The position numbers were made by a program, and so were the translations under genes. A stretch of DNA of 63,292 bases, from positions 1-63,292 of the forward strand of contig NZ_AOMO01000036.1 of NCBI RefSeq assembly GCF_000338875.1. Reading direction: 5' to 3'. The notes beneath the pieces are model-generated. The model had not been told where the DNA came from, searched no databases, and saw only the letters and a program-made list of their open reading frames with translations. The stretch comes from Vibrio mimicus CAIM 602 (GTDB lineage: Bacteria > Pseudomonadota > Gammaproteobacteria > Enterobacterales > Vibrionaceae). The first letter of the stretch is position 1. Each line of letters opens with the position of its first letter. This document shows, in pieces, positions 50,692 to 59,539 of the stretch.

Positions 50692-51136
50692 CCAACGCGA
50701 AGTACTAAGTGCCGTGTTACAGGATTTAGAACCGCTGAGCCGTTGGATTAATATTGAAGACTGTGAATCTGCGGATGAAGCCTTGGATCTGATGGATGAT
50801 CTTGATGCACAGGGAGAGCTCATTGCCGTGGTAATCTCCGATCATGTCATGCCGGGAAAAAGTGGTGTTGAGTTGCTGAGTGAAATCAGTGCCGATCCCC
50901 GCTTTGTTAACACCAAAAAAGTGCTGCTCACAGGTCAAGCCACACACACAGATACCATTAATGCGATTAATACTGCGGGGATTCATCATTATTTTGAAAA
51001 ACCATGGAATGCCAAAACACTAGTCGACTCTGTTCGCAGTTTGGTAACGCACTATGTGTTTGATCGTCGGTTGGATTACACCGAGTGGCAAAGCGAGCTC
51101 GATAATGCCATCGTACTTTCCCGACTGCATGGTTAA
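50660..51136 (+). CDS. CheY-like response regulator without a DNA-binding domain
   Basis: 158 aa. Receiver domain: acidic residues in IICVDDQREVL, phospho-Asp in VVISDHVMPGKSG, T in KVLLTGQATH, K in HYFEKPWN. A helical tail of about 40 residues follows (YVFDRRLDYTEWQSELDN), with no output domain, so it probably acts by protein contact. ATG 50660 has AGGGA upstream and overlaps the kinase gene by 32 bases. Together with the DASS transporter and kinase it forms a compact sensing operon. Confidence 0.9.
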   Translation: MEKLNIICVDDQREVLSAVLQDLEPLSRWINIEDCESADEALDLMDDLDAQGELIAVVISDHVMPGKSGVELLSEISADPRFVNTKKVLLTGQATHTDTINAINTAGIHHYFEKPWNAKTLVDSVRSLVTHYVFDRRLDYTEWQSELDNAIVLSRLHG

Positions 51137-51165
51137 AGTCAGGAAAGGGTTGTTCAGGGATACGC

Positions 51166-52086
51166 CTAGTGACAAATGGCGCTATCCCAAGGCTTTAGAG
51201 TCTCTTGGATTGATTGTTCAAGCTCCGTCAGCCAAGCATAACGTTTGGTGTAAAGGCGACGTTTGGTTTTAGACAAACTGAGCGGATCCTTACGAGGTGG
51301 ATATATAGGTAAAATATGCCAATAAGGGTTTACCTCTTCACCGCCCATTTCTTGCCATAACTCAGCATATTGAAAACGTACTGAATTACGTTTTGAGCCG
51401 ATGTAACGCAGGGCTTGATAAACATGTCCATGATTGGTTACGCCATAAACTTTTTCCACTCCCCAATAACGCGCCAAGATCAATAGTACTTCCATAATCA
51501 AAGCCTTAGGACGTAAACCGTGCAGTTGGTGAGTTAGGTGACGAATCGTCTCCTGACGATGTTCAACATTAGGCCCTGGGCCTTGAAGCGCTCCGATGTG
51601 AATGACTGGCTCGGCTTCACCACTGATATTGAACGCGAGGGTAAACAGTGGTTGGTGATCATGGCTCATCAAAACCAGTGCTAAGGAACCTTCGCGTTCA
51701 GGACCATGGCACAGTTGTATTGAAAAGAGTTCATGTTTGCAGAGATACCAGCCTTGCGGGCGATAAATAATGGGTAACAGTTGAGCGTGTCGTTTCTCTA
51801 GAAAAGAAAAATGTTCGATTAGATGTTGCGCTCGCTCTTGTGCCGACCATTTGACACAGACATAAGGTTTGAGCGGTTTTTCCAATGTGCGTGGGTAGTG
51901 TTGGCGAACCGTATGAAAAGACGGTTGAGAGAGTAAGCTTTGAATGCGTAACAAGTTGCTTGGCATCAAGGCTCCCCACAAACAGAAACGAGCGTTATAA
52001 CGGAGTTTCTTTACCCCGCGGACATCGGGATAAATTTCAGCCGCGAGGGCTGATAAGGTTTTTAAATATTTAATACGTGAAATCAT
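51166..52086 (-). CDS. VirK/YbjX family protein (DUF535)
   Basis: 306 aa. Contains the DUF535 text: HPIQ-type core LALVLMSHDHQPLFTLAFNIS, IHIGALQGPGPNVEHRQETIRHLT, LHGLRPKALIMEVLLILARYWGVEKVYGVTNHGHVYQALRY, and the C-terminal RRLYTKRYAWLTELEQSI. VirK/YbjX proteins are linked with envelope stress and antimicrobial-peptide resistance in enterics; mechanism unknown. It lies downstream of ompV on the same strand, after a hairpin, near carRS, which controls lipid A modification. Confidence 0.87.
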   Translation of the reverse strand: MISRIKYLKTLSALAAEIYPDVRGVKKLRYNARFCLWGALMPSNLLRIQSLLSQPSFHTVRQHYPRTLEKPLKPYVCVKWSAQERAQHLIEHFSFLEKRHAQLLPIIYRPQGWYLCKHELFSIQLCHGPEREGSLALVLMSHDHQPLFTLAFNISGEAEPVIHIGALQGPGPNVEHRQETIRHLTHQLHGLRPKALIMEVLLILARYWGVEKVYGVTNHGHVYQALRYIGSKRNSVRFQYAELWQEMGGEEVNPYWHILPIYPPRKDPLSLSKTKRRLYTKRYAWLTELEQSIQETLKPWDSAICH

Positions 52087-52132
52087 ATCAAAGCCGTTTT
52101 GATATCGAGGGGGCAGTCAAGCGAAGTAAATC

Positions 52133-52156
52133 AGACAGGAGCTTAAGCCCCTGTCT
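52133..52156 (-). terminator. Hairpin terminator downstream of ompV
   Basis: AGACAGG and CCTGTCT pair around GAGCTTAAGC-like inner sequence (52133-52156), 9 bases past the ompV stop. T content after it is modest. Confidence 0.6.
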
Positions 52157-52165
52157 TTAGGTGAG

Positions 52166-52939
52166 TTAGAAGTGGTAGGCGACTGTTGCGCCAACTAACC
52201 ATTGGTTAGCACTTTCTACAATGGGTGAGTGAGCGATGTCAGAACCTAAACGTGTGTAAGTACTGGTTTGCGTCACTTCCCAACGATCGTTAATCGGGTA
52301 GACCAGTTTGTAACCTAGGTTGTAGGAGAAATCGCCGCCCGCACGATAGGCTTTACGCTGTGCAGTAGCCTCTTTATCTTTCACGCCGAAGTAGTAGTTG
52401 TTGTAGTCCGAGTTTTGGTAACTAACGCCAGCAAAAGGGACGAAGTCAACACTACCCATTTCGACGATATGGAAGTAGTTAACCCCGGTTTTATAGCCTT
52501 TATGCTCGTTGAAAATGTCGTGTTGGAAGTAGGTTGAGACAGTGCCGTCACCAAGAGCGATATCGGCGTTCACACCCAGATCAACGGTGGCGTTACGCTT
52601 ATCCATTCCTTTAACGCTTTTCGCTGAATCTTGGTCATAAGACAAGCCGCTGCCAGTCAAGTAGGTGCTTAGGTTGAGGATATCTCCGGTTTGACCAAAG
52701 AAGCGGTAGTTAATGCCTGCCAAGTCAGCGTTGAAATCTTCACCGTGGTAACCAAAGTTGAGCAGAGCACCGTAAGATTTGTCTTGGTCTTTCAGTAGGT
52801 CACTACTGCCAAAACCACCCGCTTCCACTACCCATTGCCCTTCGTGGGTATAGATATTGCCGTTACGGATATAAGTCTGTGCTGCAAAGGCGTGACCCGC
52901 GATTAAAGATGTTGTGATAAGAAGTGCGATTTTGTTCAT
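52166..52939 (-). CDS. ompV: Outer membrane protein OmpV (MipA/OmpV family)
   Basis: 257-aa outer-membrane beta-barrel. Signal peptide about 1-19 (MNKIALLITTSLIAGHAFA). The mature part has alternating amphipathic strands, many aromatic residues, and ends WLVGATVAYHF with the C-terminal Phe used by the BAM machinery. MipA/OmpV members occur near carRS-like systems in vibrios; OmpV is an immunogenic, osmoregulated porin-like protein in V. cholerae. The ATG at 52939 has GGAATGAC upstream. Confidence 0.93.
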   Translation of the reverse strand: MNKIALLITTSLIAGHAFAAQTYIRNGNIYTHEGQWVVEAGGFGSSDLLKDQDKSYGALLNFGYHGEDFNADLAGINYRFFGQTGDILNLSTYLTGSGLSYDQDSAKSVKGMDKRNATVDLGVNADIALGDGTVSTYFQHDIFNEHKGYKTGVNYFHIVEMGSVDFVPFAGVSYQNSDYNNYYFGVKDKEATAQRKAYRAGGDFSYNLGYKLVYPINDRWEVTQTSTYTRLGSDIAHSPIVESANQWLVGATVAYHF

Positions 52940-53094
52940 GATGTCATTCCGTTTCATGTCTTATGTTTGGATATGAACACTGTACAAAATCGTTTGTGAT
53001 GACAATATCAATAGTTTGTATGGGAATGTCTAACTTTTGTCAGGCACACTTGCAATAAGCAAAGAATACCTAACTCTATTTAAAACTGGAGGAA

Positions 53095-54396
53095 CTAATC
53101 CGCATTTTGCGCCAGCGGTAACCAAAGTGAAAAACAAGCACCGCCTAACGGGCTTTTGGAAAGTGTTACTTCACCGTGGTGACGAATCATGATCTGTTTG
53201 ACAATCGCCAGTCCCAAGCCAAAACCTGATTGAGCTTTGTTACGTGAGGAATCGGTACTGTAGAAGGCATCAAAAATGTGTGGCCAATGTTGCTCATCTA
53301 TACCTGGGCCGTTGTCATGCACCGCAATACAGAACTGATTGTCGGTTACATTGGTTTCAATCATCAGGCGATCGCCCGCGTATATCTCAGCATTACGGAT
53401 GAGGTTAGTCAGTGCCCGTGTGAGCAGTTGCGGATCAACATCCAGCATCAAAGATTTTGAAGAAGGGATGTATTGAATTTGCAAAGAGCTTTTGTGGGTT
53501 TGTTCATTGACGAAATGAGCCAACCACTCATTTCCATCTAAGCACTGGCTCTGAATTTCACTTTCCGGGTGCTCAAGTTTGGCGTAGTACAACAGCTCAT
53601 CGACCATGGTCTCCATCTCTTCGGTATCTTCAATAATACTGGCAATTTGTTGGTGCTGTTTGTCACTTAAAGGGCTTTCAGCCAACACTTCAGCTTGCCA
53701 CTGAATCCGAAAGATGGGGGTACGTAAATCATGGGCAATCGCATTTGTCAGCGCTTTATTACTGAGGATGAGGTGCGAGATTTTATCTGCCATCAAGTTA
53801 AAACTGTGGTTAAGTTTGCCCACACTTTTGCTGCTTTTAGTACTGGCTCTGGCTTGCAAGTTACCGTTTGCAAAATCGTGTGTGACTTTCTCTAATTCAC
53901 GTAGGCGACGACTCAGAAACCAAATCAAAAGCATACAATAGAGGGCAAAACTGCCCAGCATAAATACCAACAATAGGTTATCAGCACGATCTATCGCCTG
54001 ATAAACAAGTGATTCACCGTCTGGCTGGAGCAAATAAATGTTGTTATTAGCTTCAAGTCGTAGCCATAAATTACGGTCATCATCGTGAAAAATGGGTGAA
54101 TGTTGATTCGCATTGGAGAAATGATCTTGTACTTCTTGCGGTAGTTCAGCAAATGGTCGTTGAGAGAGAGTCTTGTGAATATGCTTTGCATAGTCATACA
54201 GTGCTTCATTCGCAGCTTGCTGACCGTCTAAATGAGCAATCTGTGTTAGCAAAGTATGTAGTGCTTCCGCCTGATAATCTTCCAGCACATAGTCATAATC
54301 TGTGTCTAACTCATACACAATAAAGTTGTAACTGACCAAACCGCTAAAAAACAGCACGATCAGCGAGACGAATGACTCGATGTAAATACGGCGCAT
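53095..54396 (-). CDS. carS: CarS (VprB) sensor histidine kinase
   Basis: 433-aa inner-membrane kinase. TM1 about 5-27, periplasmic loop about 28-135, TM2 about 138-160, HAMP (VTHDFANGNLQARASTKSSKSVGKL), HisKA with His in NAIAHDLRTPIFRIQWQAEVL, HATPase_c with ALTNLIRNAEIYA, HDNGPGID and SGFGLGLAIVKQIMIRHHG. In V. cholerae CarRS/VprAB responds to acid, bile and cationic peptides and to calcium, controlling almEFG (glycine addition to lipid A) and biofilm genes (family knowledge). carR lies 25 bases upstream on the same strand. Confidence 0.92.
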   Translation of the reverse strand: MRRIYIESFVSLIVLFFSGLVSYNFIVYELDTDYDYVLEDYQAEALHTLLTQIAHLDGQQAANEALYDYAKHIHKTLSQRPFAELPQEVQDHFSNANQHSPIFHDDDRNLWLRLEANNNIYLLQPDGESLVYQAIDRADNLLLVFMLGSFALYCMLLIWFLSRRLRELEKVTHDFANGNLQARASTKSSKSVGKLNHSFNLMADKISHLILSNKALTNAIAHDLRTPIFRIQWQAEVLAESPLSDKQHQQIASIIEDTEEMETMVDELLYYAKLEHPESEIQSQCLDGNEWLAHFVNEQTHKSSLQIQYIPSSKSLMLDVDPQLLTRALTNLIRNAEIYAGDRLMIETNVTDNQFCIAVHDNGPGIDEQHWPHIFDAFYSTDSSRNKAQSGFGLGLAIVKQIMIRHHGEVTLSKSPLGGACFSLWLPLAQNAD

Positions 54397-54421
54397 AGGT
54401 TTCCTTTAAATCAACTTGGGC

Positions 54422-55123
54422 TTACCAAGTGTCAGGCACAAATAAATAGCCCTTACCGCGTACAGTAATGATGCGTTTGGGAGTGCTTGAGTCGTCGCGC
54501 AACTTTTTCCGCAGAGTAACGATTTTGTTGTCCACCGTACGATCCAATCCGTCGTACTCAATGCCACGCAAAGCTTTTGTCAAAAACTCGCGGGATACCA
54601 CTTGATCGGCAGAGGAGGCGAGTAGCCACAGTAAATCGAACTCGCTGTCGGACAAATTAATCACTTCATCTTCTAATTCACAGCTGCGCCGGCTCTGGTT
54701 GAGTTGCAGGCCACCAAATTGCAATAAATGCATTGGTTCGGCGCTTGTTACTCGTTCTTCTCGGCGCAGGAGCATGCGGATTCTTGCCAACAAAACGCGT
54801 GGTTTAATGGGTTTGTTGACGAAGTCGTCAGCACCCATTTCAAGCGCAGCCACGTGGTCAAAATCATCATCACTGGCAGTAAGCATTAAAATTTTACCGA
54901 GAAATTGGGCGCGGATCTGTCTACAAATTGTCAGGCCATTTTCACCCGGCAGCATGAGATCCAACAGCACGAGATCAGGTTGGTTGAGTAGAATTTCTTC
55001 GGGAGCGGTTTCGCCAGTAGCAAAGGTAGTCACTTGGAAACCTTGATTGGTCATGTACTCGGCCAACATTTCGCGAAGTTTACTATCGTCTTCGATTATG
55101 TAGAGACTGGGTTGGTTAGACAT
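54422..55123 (-). CDS. carR: CarR (VprA) response regulator
   Basis: 233-aa OmpR-type regulator. Receiver: IIEDDSKLREML, phospho-Asp in DLVLLDLMLPGENG, T in LMLTASDDD, K in DFVNKPIKPRVL. Winged helix (about 130-230): LNLSDSEFDLLWLLASSADQVVSREFL, RTVDNKIVTLRKKLRDD and ITVRGKGYLFVPDTW. First gene of the carRS operon; in V. cholerae it activates almEFG and so polymyxin resistance. ATG 55123 with AGGTCC. Confidence 0.93.
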   Translation of the reverse strand: MSNQPSLYIIEDDSKLREMLAEYMTNQGFQVTTFATGETAPEEILLNQPDLVLLDLMLPGENGLTICRQIRAQFLGKILMLTASDDDFDHVAALEMGADDFVNKPIKPRVLLARIRMLLRREERVTSAEPMHLLQFGGLQLNQSRRSCELEDEVINLSDSEFDLLWLLASSADQVVSREFLTKALRGIEYDGLDRTVDNKIVTLRKKLRDDSSTPKRIITVRGKGYLFVPDTW

Positions 55124-55504
55124 AGGACCTCGTATTTATTATCGATCTATCAAGGAACAAGCGACCAATACTAACTGAAAAGGACATCAGTAAAACGAAT
55201 ATTTCTGTTTGTTTTTGTCAGAAAATCGAATGGTTAACTAATGAAGCACAGTAACAGTGGTCAGTTGAGAATTTTTCTTTCCTTAGGGACTGTTCACTCG
55301 ATCGGCATTATGCAATGATGTGCGGCATGCATAGTGTGCTGATGGTCTTGAAAATACATCGGGGACGATTTTAATCAGATAAGAAAATGCTGTTCGCTAA
55401 ACTCAGTAACTTCTTTACACTTCTAAACAATTTTCATCGATTAACGATGAGTTCTTCTTGTTGCTATGTGGCTACACTCTCAGTGATTAAACGGATTCAA
55501 TTAA
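55124..55504. promoter_or_regulatory. Divergent region between carR and the penicillin-binding protein
   Basis: AT-rich, no gene seen. Promoters for carRS and the downstream gene must lie here. No clear operator palindrome found. Confidence 0.35.
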
Positions 55505-58500
55505 GTGGCATCTGATTCTATTCCTCGGCGCGTATTAAAAAAACGTCGACGCGCAAAAACCAAATCCCGGTTCTGGCTTTATACCGTGCTGATCCTTGGC
55601 GCAGCAGGTGGCGCAGCATTGTTTCATGAAATGGAAACCTCAACACTACAGTCTCGTGAAATCAGCCGCTACGCTGTGGGTTTAAACTATCACCTTGAGC
55701 CGGGAGCGAGTGATAAAATCACTTTCCCCAGTTACGGTCCTTTCGATCAACGCTTAGGCTATGTGGCCTTACCCGGTATTCAAGAACGCTTATTGCAGCG
55801 TGGGTTTACCATTCGTCAGCAAGTACGTTTTTCAGATGAACTCTACCGTTATGCGCAATCGGGTCTGTTTGTACCGTACACAGAGAAGGTGCAAGCTGGG
55901 TTAACTCTTATGGATTGCCGCGCTGAGTCTGTTTATCAGTTCCGTTATCCCGGTTATCACTATCCTGAATTCAATGCGATCCCAGATTTAATCGTTCAGT
56001 CACTGTTGTTTATTGAAAACCGTGATTTGTTGAGTGATAAGAATCCACTGATTAACCCTGCTGTTGACTGGCCACGCTTTTTTAAAGCAGCTTTAACCCA
56101 AGTGGGTAAAGCTTTGGATCTGGATGGTCAATCTGCTGGGGGCAGTACGTTAGCCACTCAAGTTGAAAAGTATCGCCACTCAGAAGATGGCCTGACATAT
56201 AGCCCACAAGAGAAGATCCGCCAGATGGTGTCGGCTAGTGTGCGTGCCTATCGATTGGGGCCAAATACATTAGAAGCGCGTAAGCTGGTGGTTTGGGCAT
56301 ATTTGAACTCTGTACCTCTATCGGCGGCTCCAGGCTATGGCGAAGTGCATGGCTTAGGTGATGGTCTGTGGGTGTGGTTTGCTGCAGACCCAGATCGCGT
56401 TAGTCAACTGCTTGATTCGCGACTAAATCATTCAACGGATCTGGCTGAGCAAGGTTTAGCATTGCGTCAGGTTGTTGCTCTGATGATTGCTCATCGCCGT
56501 CCGTCATACTATCTAGCGATGGTTGGACGTGACGACCTGAATACATTGACCGATAGCCATATCCGACTCTTTTATCGTGAGAAGATGATCTCACAATCAC
56601 TGATGAATGCGGCACTGAGCGCGAATTTGCAGTTCCGTGACTTTGTCCGTCAGCCAGCCATGACTCGCGTGAACACCAATAAAGGTCTGCTGGCCGCCCG
56701 CACTCATTTGAGCCGTCAACTTGGCGTGAGTTTGTATGACTTGGATCGAATGGATCTCAGTGCATCAACCACACTCAACTTTGAACTGCAAAATTCAGTG
56801 ACTCGTTATTTGCAGAAATTGGCTAATCCTGAGTTTGCCGCAGAAATGGGCATTCTTGGTTATCGCTTACTGGCCGCAGAAAAAACCGCTGACGTACGTT
56901 ACAGCTTCACGCTTTTTGAACGTACGGACGAAGGGTTCAAAGTTCGTGTACAAACTGACAACACCAACCAACCGTTCGACCTTAACGAGGGCAGTAAATT
57001 AGAGTTGGGTTCGACTGCGAAACTGCGAGTATTAACCAACTATCTAGAGATCATCGCAAAACTGCACGATAAATATCACGATCTCTCAGTTACTGAATTA
57101 CGCAGGCATGCGGCGGAAGCACAAGATGCGTTGAGTCAATGGTCTATCAACTGGTTGCTGGTTAGCCCGCAACGCGATCTATCGACCATGCTCGAAGCGG
57201 CACTGGATAGAGAATATTCGGCGGATCCGAACGAACGTTTCTTTACCGGTGGTGGTCTGCACACCTTTAACAACTTCCGTAAAGAAGATGATGATCGTGT
57301 TCCGACTTTACGTGACGCGTTGCGTGAATCGATCAACCTGCCTTTCGTGCGAGTCATGAAGGATATTGAGCGTTACACCTTATACAGTGAAGGGTATCGC
57401 GCGCAGTTGTTGCGTGATGATCACGACCCACGCCGTAAAGAATATTTGCGCCAATTTGCAGATAAAGAGGGCAGAGCCTACCTACTTCGTTTCTGGCGCA
57501 AATATAAAGACAAAACGACGGATGAACGCTTAGCCACACTCTTGGAAGGTTTAAAGCCGAGTTCAGATCGGTTGGCTGCGGTTCATCGCTACTTGCTGCC
57601 AGAAGCCTCACTCAGTGAATTTATGGTGTTTATGGATGACAAACTGCCTGCCGCCACTCGCAGTAAACTCACCAATAAACAGCTTGAAAAACTGTATAAC
57701 AAATATGGACGTGGAAAATATTCATTGCCAGATCAAGGTTATATCGCTCGGGTGCATCCGTTAGAACTATGGTTGCTGGGCTATCTCAATGAGAATAACC
57801 AAGCTTCGTTTAGCGATGTGGTTGCGGCAAGCAGTGACAAACGTCAGGAAGTGTATAGCTGGTTGTTTAAAACTCGTCATCGTAATGCGCGTGATAGCCG
57901 AGTACGAACCATGCTTGAAGTGGAGGCTTTCCTAGACATCCACCAAAGTTGGCAGCGTTTAGGTTATCCATTCGATCACTTAGTGCCTTCTTTAGCGACG
58001 GCGTTGGGTAGCTCGGGAGATCGCCCTGCGGCGTTGTCCGAACTTATGGGTATCATCTTGAATGATGGTGTGCGGGTTCCGACTAAGCGGATCAACCATC
58101 TGCACTTTGCTCAGGGTACACCGTTTGAAACGGAGTTTTCTCCAGTGGAGACAACAGGAATACGAGTCCTTCCTGTGGAAGTTGCTCGAGCCTTGCGCGG
58201 TGCATTATCACAAGTTGTTGATAGTGGTACAGCAAGACGTATTTCAGGTGTGTTTAAACTGCCGGATGGGACGCCTATCGTGATGGGCGGTAAAACAGGA
58301 ACCGGTGATAACCGCATTCAAACGGTTAATCGTTTGGGTACTGTGGTGCAGTCCCAAGCCCGCAACCGAACTGCGACTTTTGTGTTCTATTTGGGTGATC
58401 GCCACTTCGGTACCTTAACCGCGTATGTGGCAGGAAGTAACTCGGATAAGTTCACTTTCACTTCCGCACTGCCAGTACAAGTGCTGAAAGGAATGGCTCC

Positions 58501-58561
58501 TATTTTGTCACCTTACTTAGCACCGGATGAGCAAGAATGTCGGCCAGCGATAAAGCAGTAA
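55505..58561 (+). CDS. Large class A-like penicillin-binding protein with atypical GT51 motifs
   Basis: 1018-aa inner-membrane protein: basic cytosolic tail, one TM (about 23-43), GT51 domain (about 140-290), transpeptidase domain (about 420-1000). GT51 marks are ENRDLL with catalytic-type Glu and AGGSTLATQVEK. By eye, the usual RKxxE becomes EKIRQ, and the EDxxFxxHxG loop is altered and longer. Transpeptidase motifs are intact: SxxK in LGSTAKL (about 503), SxN in ESINLPF (about 609), KTG in GGKTGTGDN (about 930). A large insert lies between SxN and KTG. GTG start with a weak site. It is not the usual PBP1a or PBP1b and may be a specialised cell-wall enzyme. Confidence 0.85.
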   Translation: MASDSIPRRVLKKRRRAKTKSRFWLYTVLILGAAGGAALFHEMETSTLQSREISRYAVGLNYHLEPGASDKITFPSYGPFDQRLGYVALPGIQERLLQRGFTIRQQVRFSDELYRYAQSGLFVPYTEKVQAGLTLMDCRAESVYQFRYPGYHYPEFNAIPDLIVQSLLFIENRDLLSDKNPLINPAVDWPRFFKAALTQVGKALDLDGQSAGGSTLATQVEKYRHSEDGLTYSPQEKIRQMVSASVRAYRLGPNTLEARKLVVWAYLNSVPLSAAPGYGEVHGLGDGLWVWFAADPDRVSQLLDSRLNHSTDLAEQGLALRQVVALMIAHRRPSYYLAMVGRDDLNTLTDSHIRLFYREKMISQSLMNAALSANLQFRDFVRQPAMTRVNTNKGLLAARTHLSRQLGVSLYDLDRMDLSASTTLNFELQNSVTRYLQKLANPEFAAEMGILGYRLLAAEKTADVRYSFTLFERTDEGFKVRVQTDNTNQPFDLNEGSKLELGSTAKLRVLTNYLEIIAKLHDKYHDLSVTELRRHAAEAQDALSQWSINWLLVSPQRDLSTMLEAALDREYSADPNERFFTGGGLHTFNNFRKEDDDRVPTLRDALRESINLPFVRVMKDIERYTLYSEGYRAQLLRDDHDPRRKEYLRQFADKEGRAYLLRFWRKYKDKTTDERLATLLEGLKPSSDRLAAVHRYLLPEASLSEFMVFMDDKLPAATRSKLTNKQLEKLYNKYGRGKYSLPDQGYIARVHPLELWLLGYLNENNQASFSDVVAASSDKRQEVYSWLFKTRHRNARDSRVRTMLEVEAFLDIHQSWQRLGYPFDHLVPSLATALGSSGDRPAALSELMGIILNDGVRVPTKRINHLHFAQGTPFETEFSPVETTGIRVLPVEVARALRGALSQVVDSGTARRISGVFKLPDGTPIVMGGKTGTGDNRIQTVNRLGTVVQSQARNRTATFVFYLGDRHFGTLTAYVAGSNSDKFTFTSALPVQVLKGMAPILSPYLAPDEQECRPAIKQ

Positions 58562-58580
58562 GCTGAGCATTGAGTAAACG

Positions 58581-58604
58581 AAAGGCAGGAGAAATCCTGC
58601 CTTT
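58581..58604. terminator. Bidirectional terminator between the PBP and NqrM-like genes
   Basis: AAAGGCAGGA, loop GAAA, TCCTGCCTTT between convergent genes; a 10-bp stem with a GNRA-type loop. Confidence 0.78.
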
Positions 58605-58611
58605 ATCATTT

Positions 58612-58818
58612 TTATTCTTCTTGATTCTTAGGTTCAGAAATTTGATAAAGCTTGTGTTGATGAGACTCACAGGTGGTTTCGCAGTTGCACACCTTATCCA
58701 CTCCCACATTAGCTAATCCGCCGCAACTGCCTTGAATTGGCTTGCGTTTGGCCATGACACCAAGTGTCATCAAAATCGCGAAAACCACAAAGAACCCAAA
58801 AGCCAGTAGATAAGTCAT
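58612..58818 (-). CDS. NqrM-like (DUF539) cysteine-rich membrane protein
   Basis: 68 aa: one N-terminal TM (about 2-24), then RKPIQGSCGGLANVG and VDKVCNCETTCESH with four Cys in the DUF539 pattern. NqrM (DUF539) delivers iron for the Na+-translocating NADH:quinone reductase (family knowledge), and vibrios keep nqrM beside nqr, so this looks like a paralogue with another target. Its ATG overlaps the stop of the NifX-like gene (TGATG), with GGAGAAGAG upstream, so the two are co-translated. Confidence 0.8.
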   Translation of the reverse strand: MTYLLAFGFFVVFAILMTLGVMAKRKPIQGSCGGLANVGVDKVCNCETTCESHQHKLYQISEPKNQEE

Positions 58819-59286
58819 CACTCTTCTCCTTTCCACAATCGCTTGACTGAAAAGCCGCGATAGGTCGGCATGGCAAGTTTATTGATTAATGTTGCGCGCT
58901 TACGTTGGTGATTACAACCCTGTGCACGATGAGGTTTATTGGGCGAAGATTTGCCATAACTCAACTCGGTGACTGGCTGAAGTTGTTCTAACACGATATC
59001 ACTCAGCTCAGCCCCTCTGGGTAAAGCGTAGACTCTGATGCCCGCATTGAACAAGGCTTGCAGCATAGCTTGCCCAATCTGACGAACCACAACAGCCTCA
59101 ACTTGGTAGCGACGTAACTGATTCAAAATCTCTGTTTTTTTGCCGCAAGAACGTGAAGTGTTGTTCTCAATAGCGAACTCAGCCTGCAGTTGTTGATTGC
59201 TTGAGTTGATAACAGGAAAACGAAGGGGCTTTGCTGAAATGGTTGAATGGCATGCCTGCACGGCTGGGGACGGCAAAAATCATCAT
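58818..59286 (-). pseudogene. NifX/NafY-like dinitrogenase Fe-Mo cofactor family protein, frameshifted
   Basis: About 156 aa in the DiNase_FeMo-Co (MTH1175-like) family. The start at 59286 (GAGGAG upstream) reads MMIFAVPSRAGMPFNHFSKAP, the family opening, but this frame stops soon after. The rest (RFPVINSSNQQLQ, VVVRQIGQAMLQALFNAGIRVYA) is in the next frame; one extra base in the run near 59223-59228 explains it. These proteins bind Fe-S or Fe-Mo clusters in other bacteria; no nif genes occur here, so a general Fe-S role is more likely. The C-terminal Cys and His (AQGCNHQRKR) are unusual. Coupled to the NqrM-like gene. Confidence 0.72.
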
Positions 59287-59321
59287 AATTCTCCTCAGTA
59301 ATGGAACGCCGTCATTGTGCT

Positions 59322-59349
59322 TTCATTATTGGCATATGCCAATAATGAA
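59322..59349. promoter_or_regulatory. 28-bp perfect palindrome upstream of the NifX/NqrM-like operon
   Basis: TTCATTATTGGCAT followed by its exact reverse complement (59322-59349), 36 bases before the NifX-like start. Its length and symmetry suggest a regulator operator or a very strong RNA hairpin. No T run follows on either strand. The regulator is unknown. Confidence 0.7.
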
Positions 59350-59539
59350 TTTGGCAAACTTATCTATCATCTCTGATGATCAAAGAGAACCTGTGTATTG
59401 GCTTTTTAATCATCATCTTAAAAACACCGTCTATACTTTTTATCAAACCCAAATCGAAATCTCTCTATCACCGTTGCTTATTCGGTGTAAACGTTATCAC
59501 GCCTTATTTATTGAGTTCGATTGCAATGACACTGAGTGA
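59345..59539 (+). CDS. Possible small hypothetical protein
   Basis: Open frame of 64 codons starting inside the palindrome, reading MNLANLSIISDDQREPVYW and ending HALFIEFDCNDTE. Composition is protein-like, but there is no clear ribosome site and no family recognised. It may be a real small protein divergent from the NifX-like operon, or chance. Confidence 0.3.
   Translation: MNLANLSIISDDQREPVYWLFNHHLKNTVYTFYQTQIEISLSPLLIRCKRYHALFIEFDCNDTE

Noticed and set aside
59231..59344. Upstream extension of the small frame before mglB
   Set aside because: It overlaps the NifX-like start region on the opposite strand and the palindrome; the only plausible start is at or after 59336.
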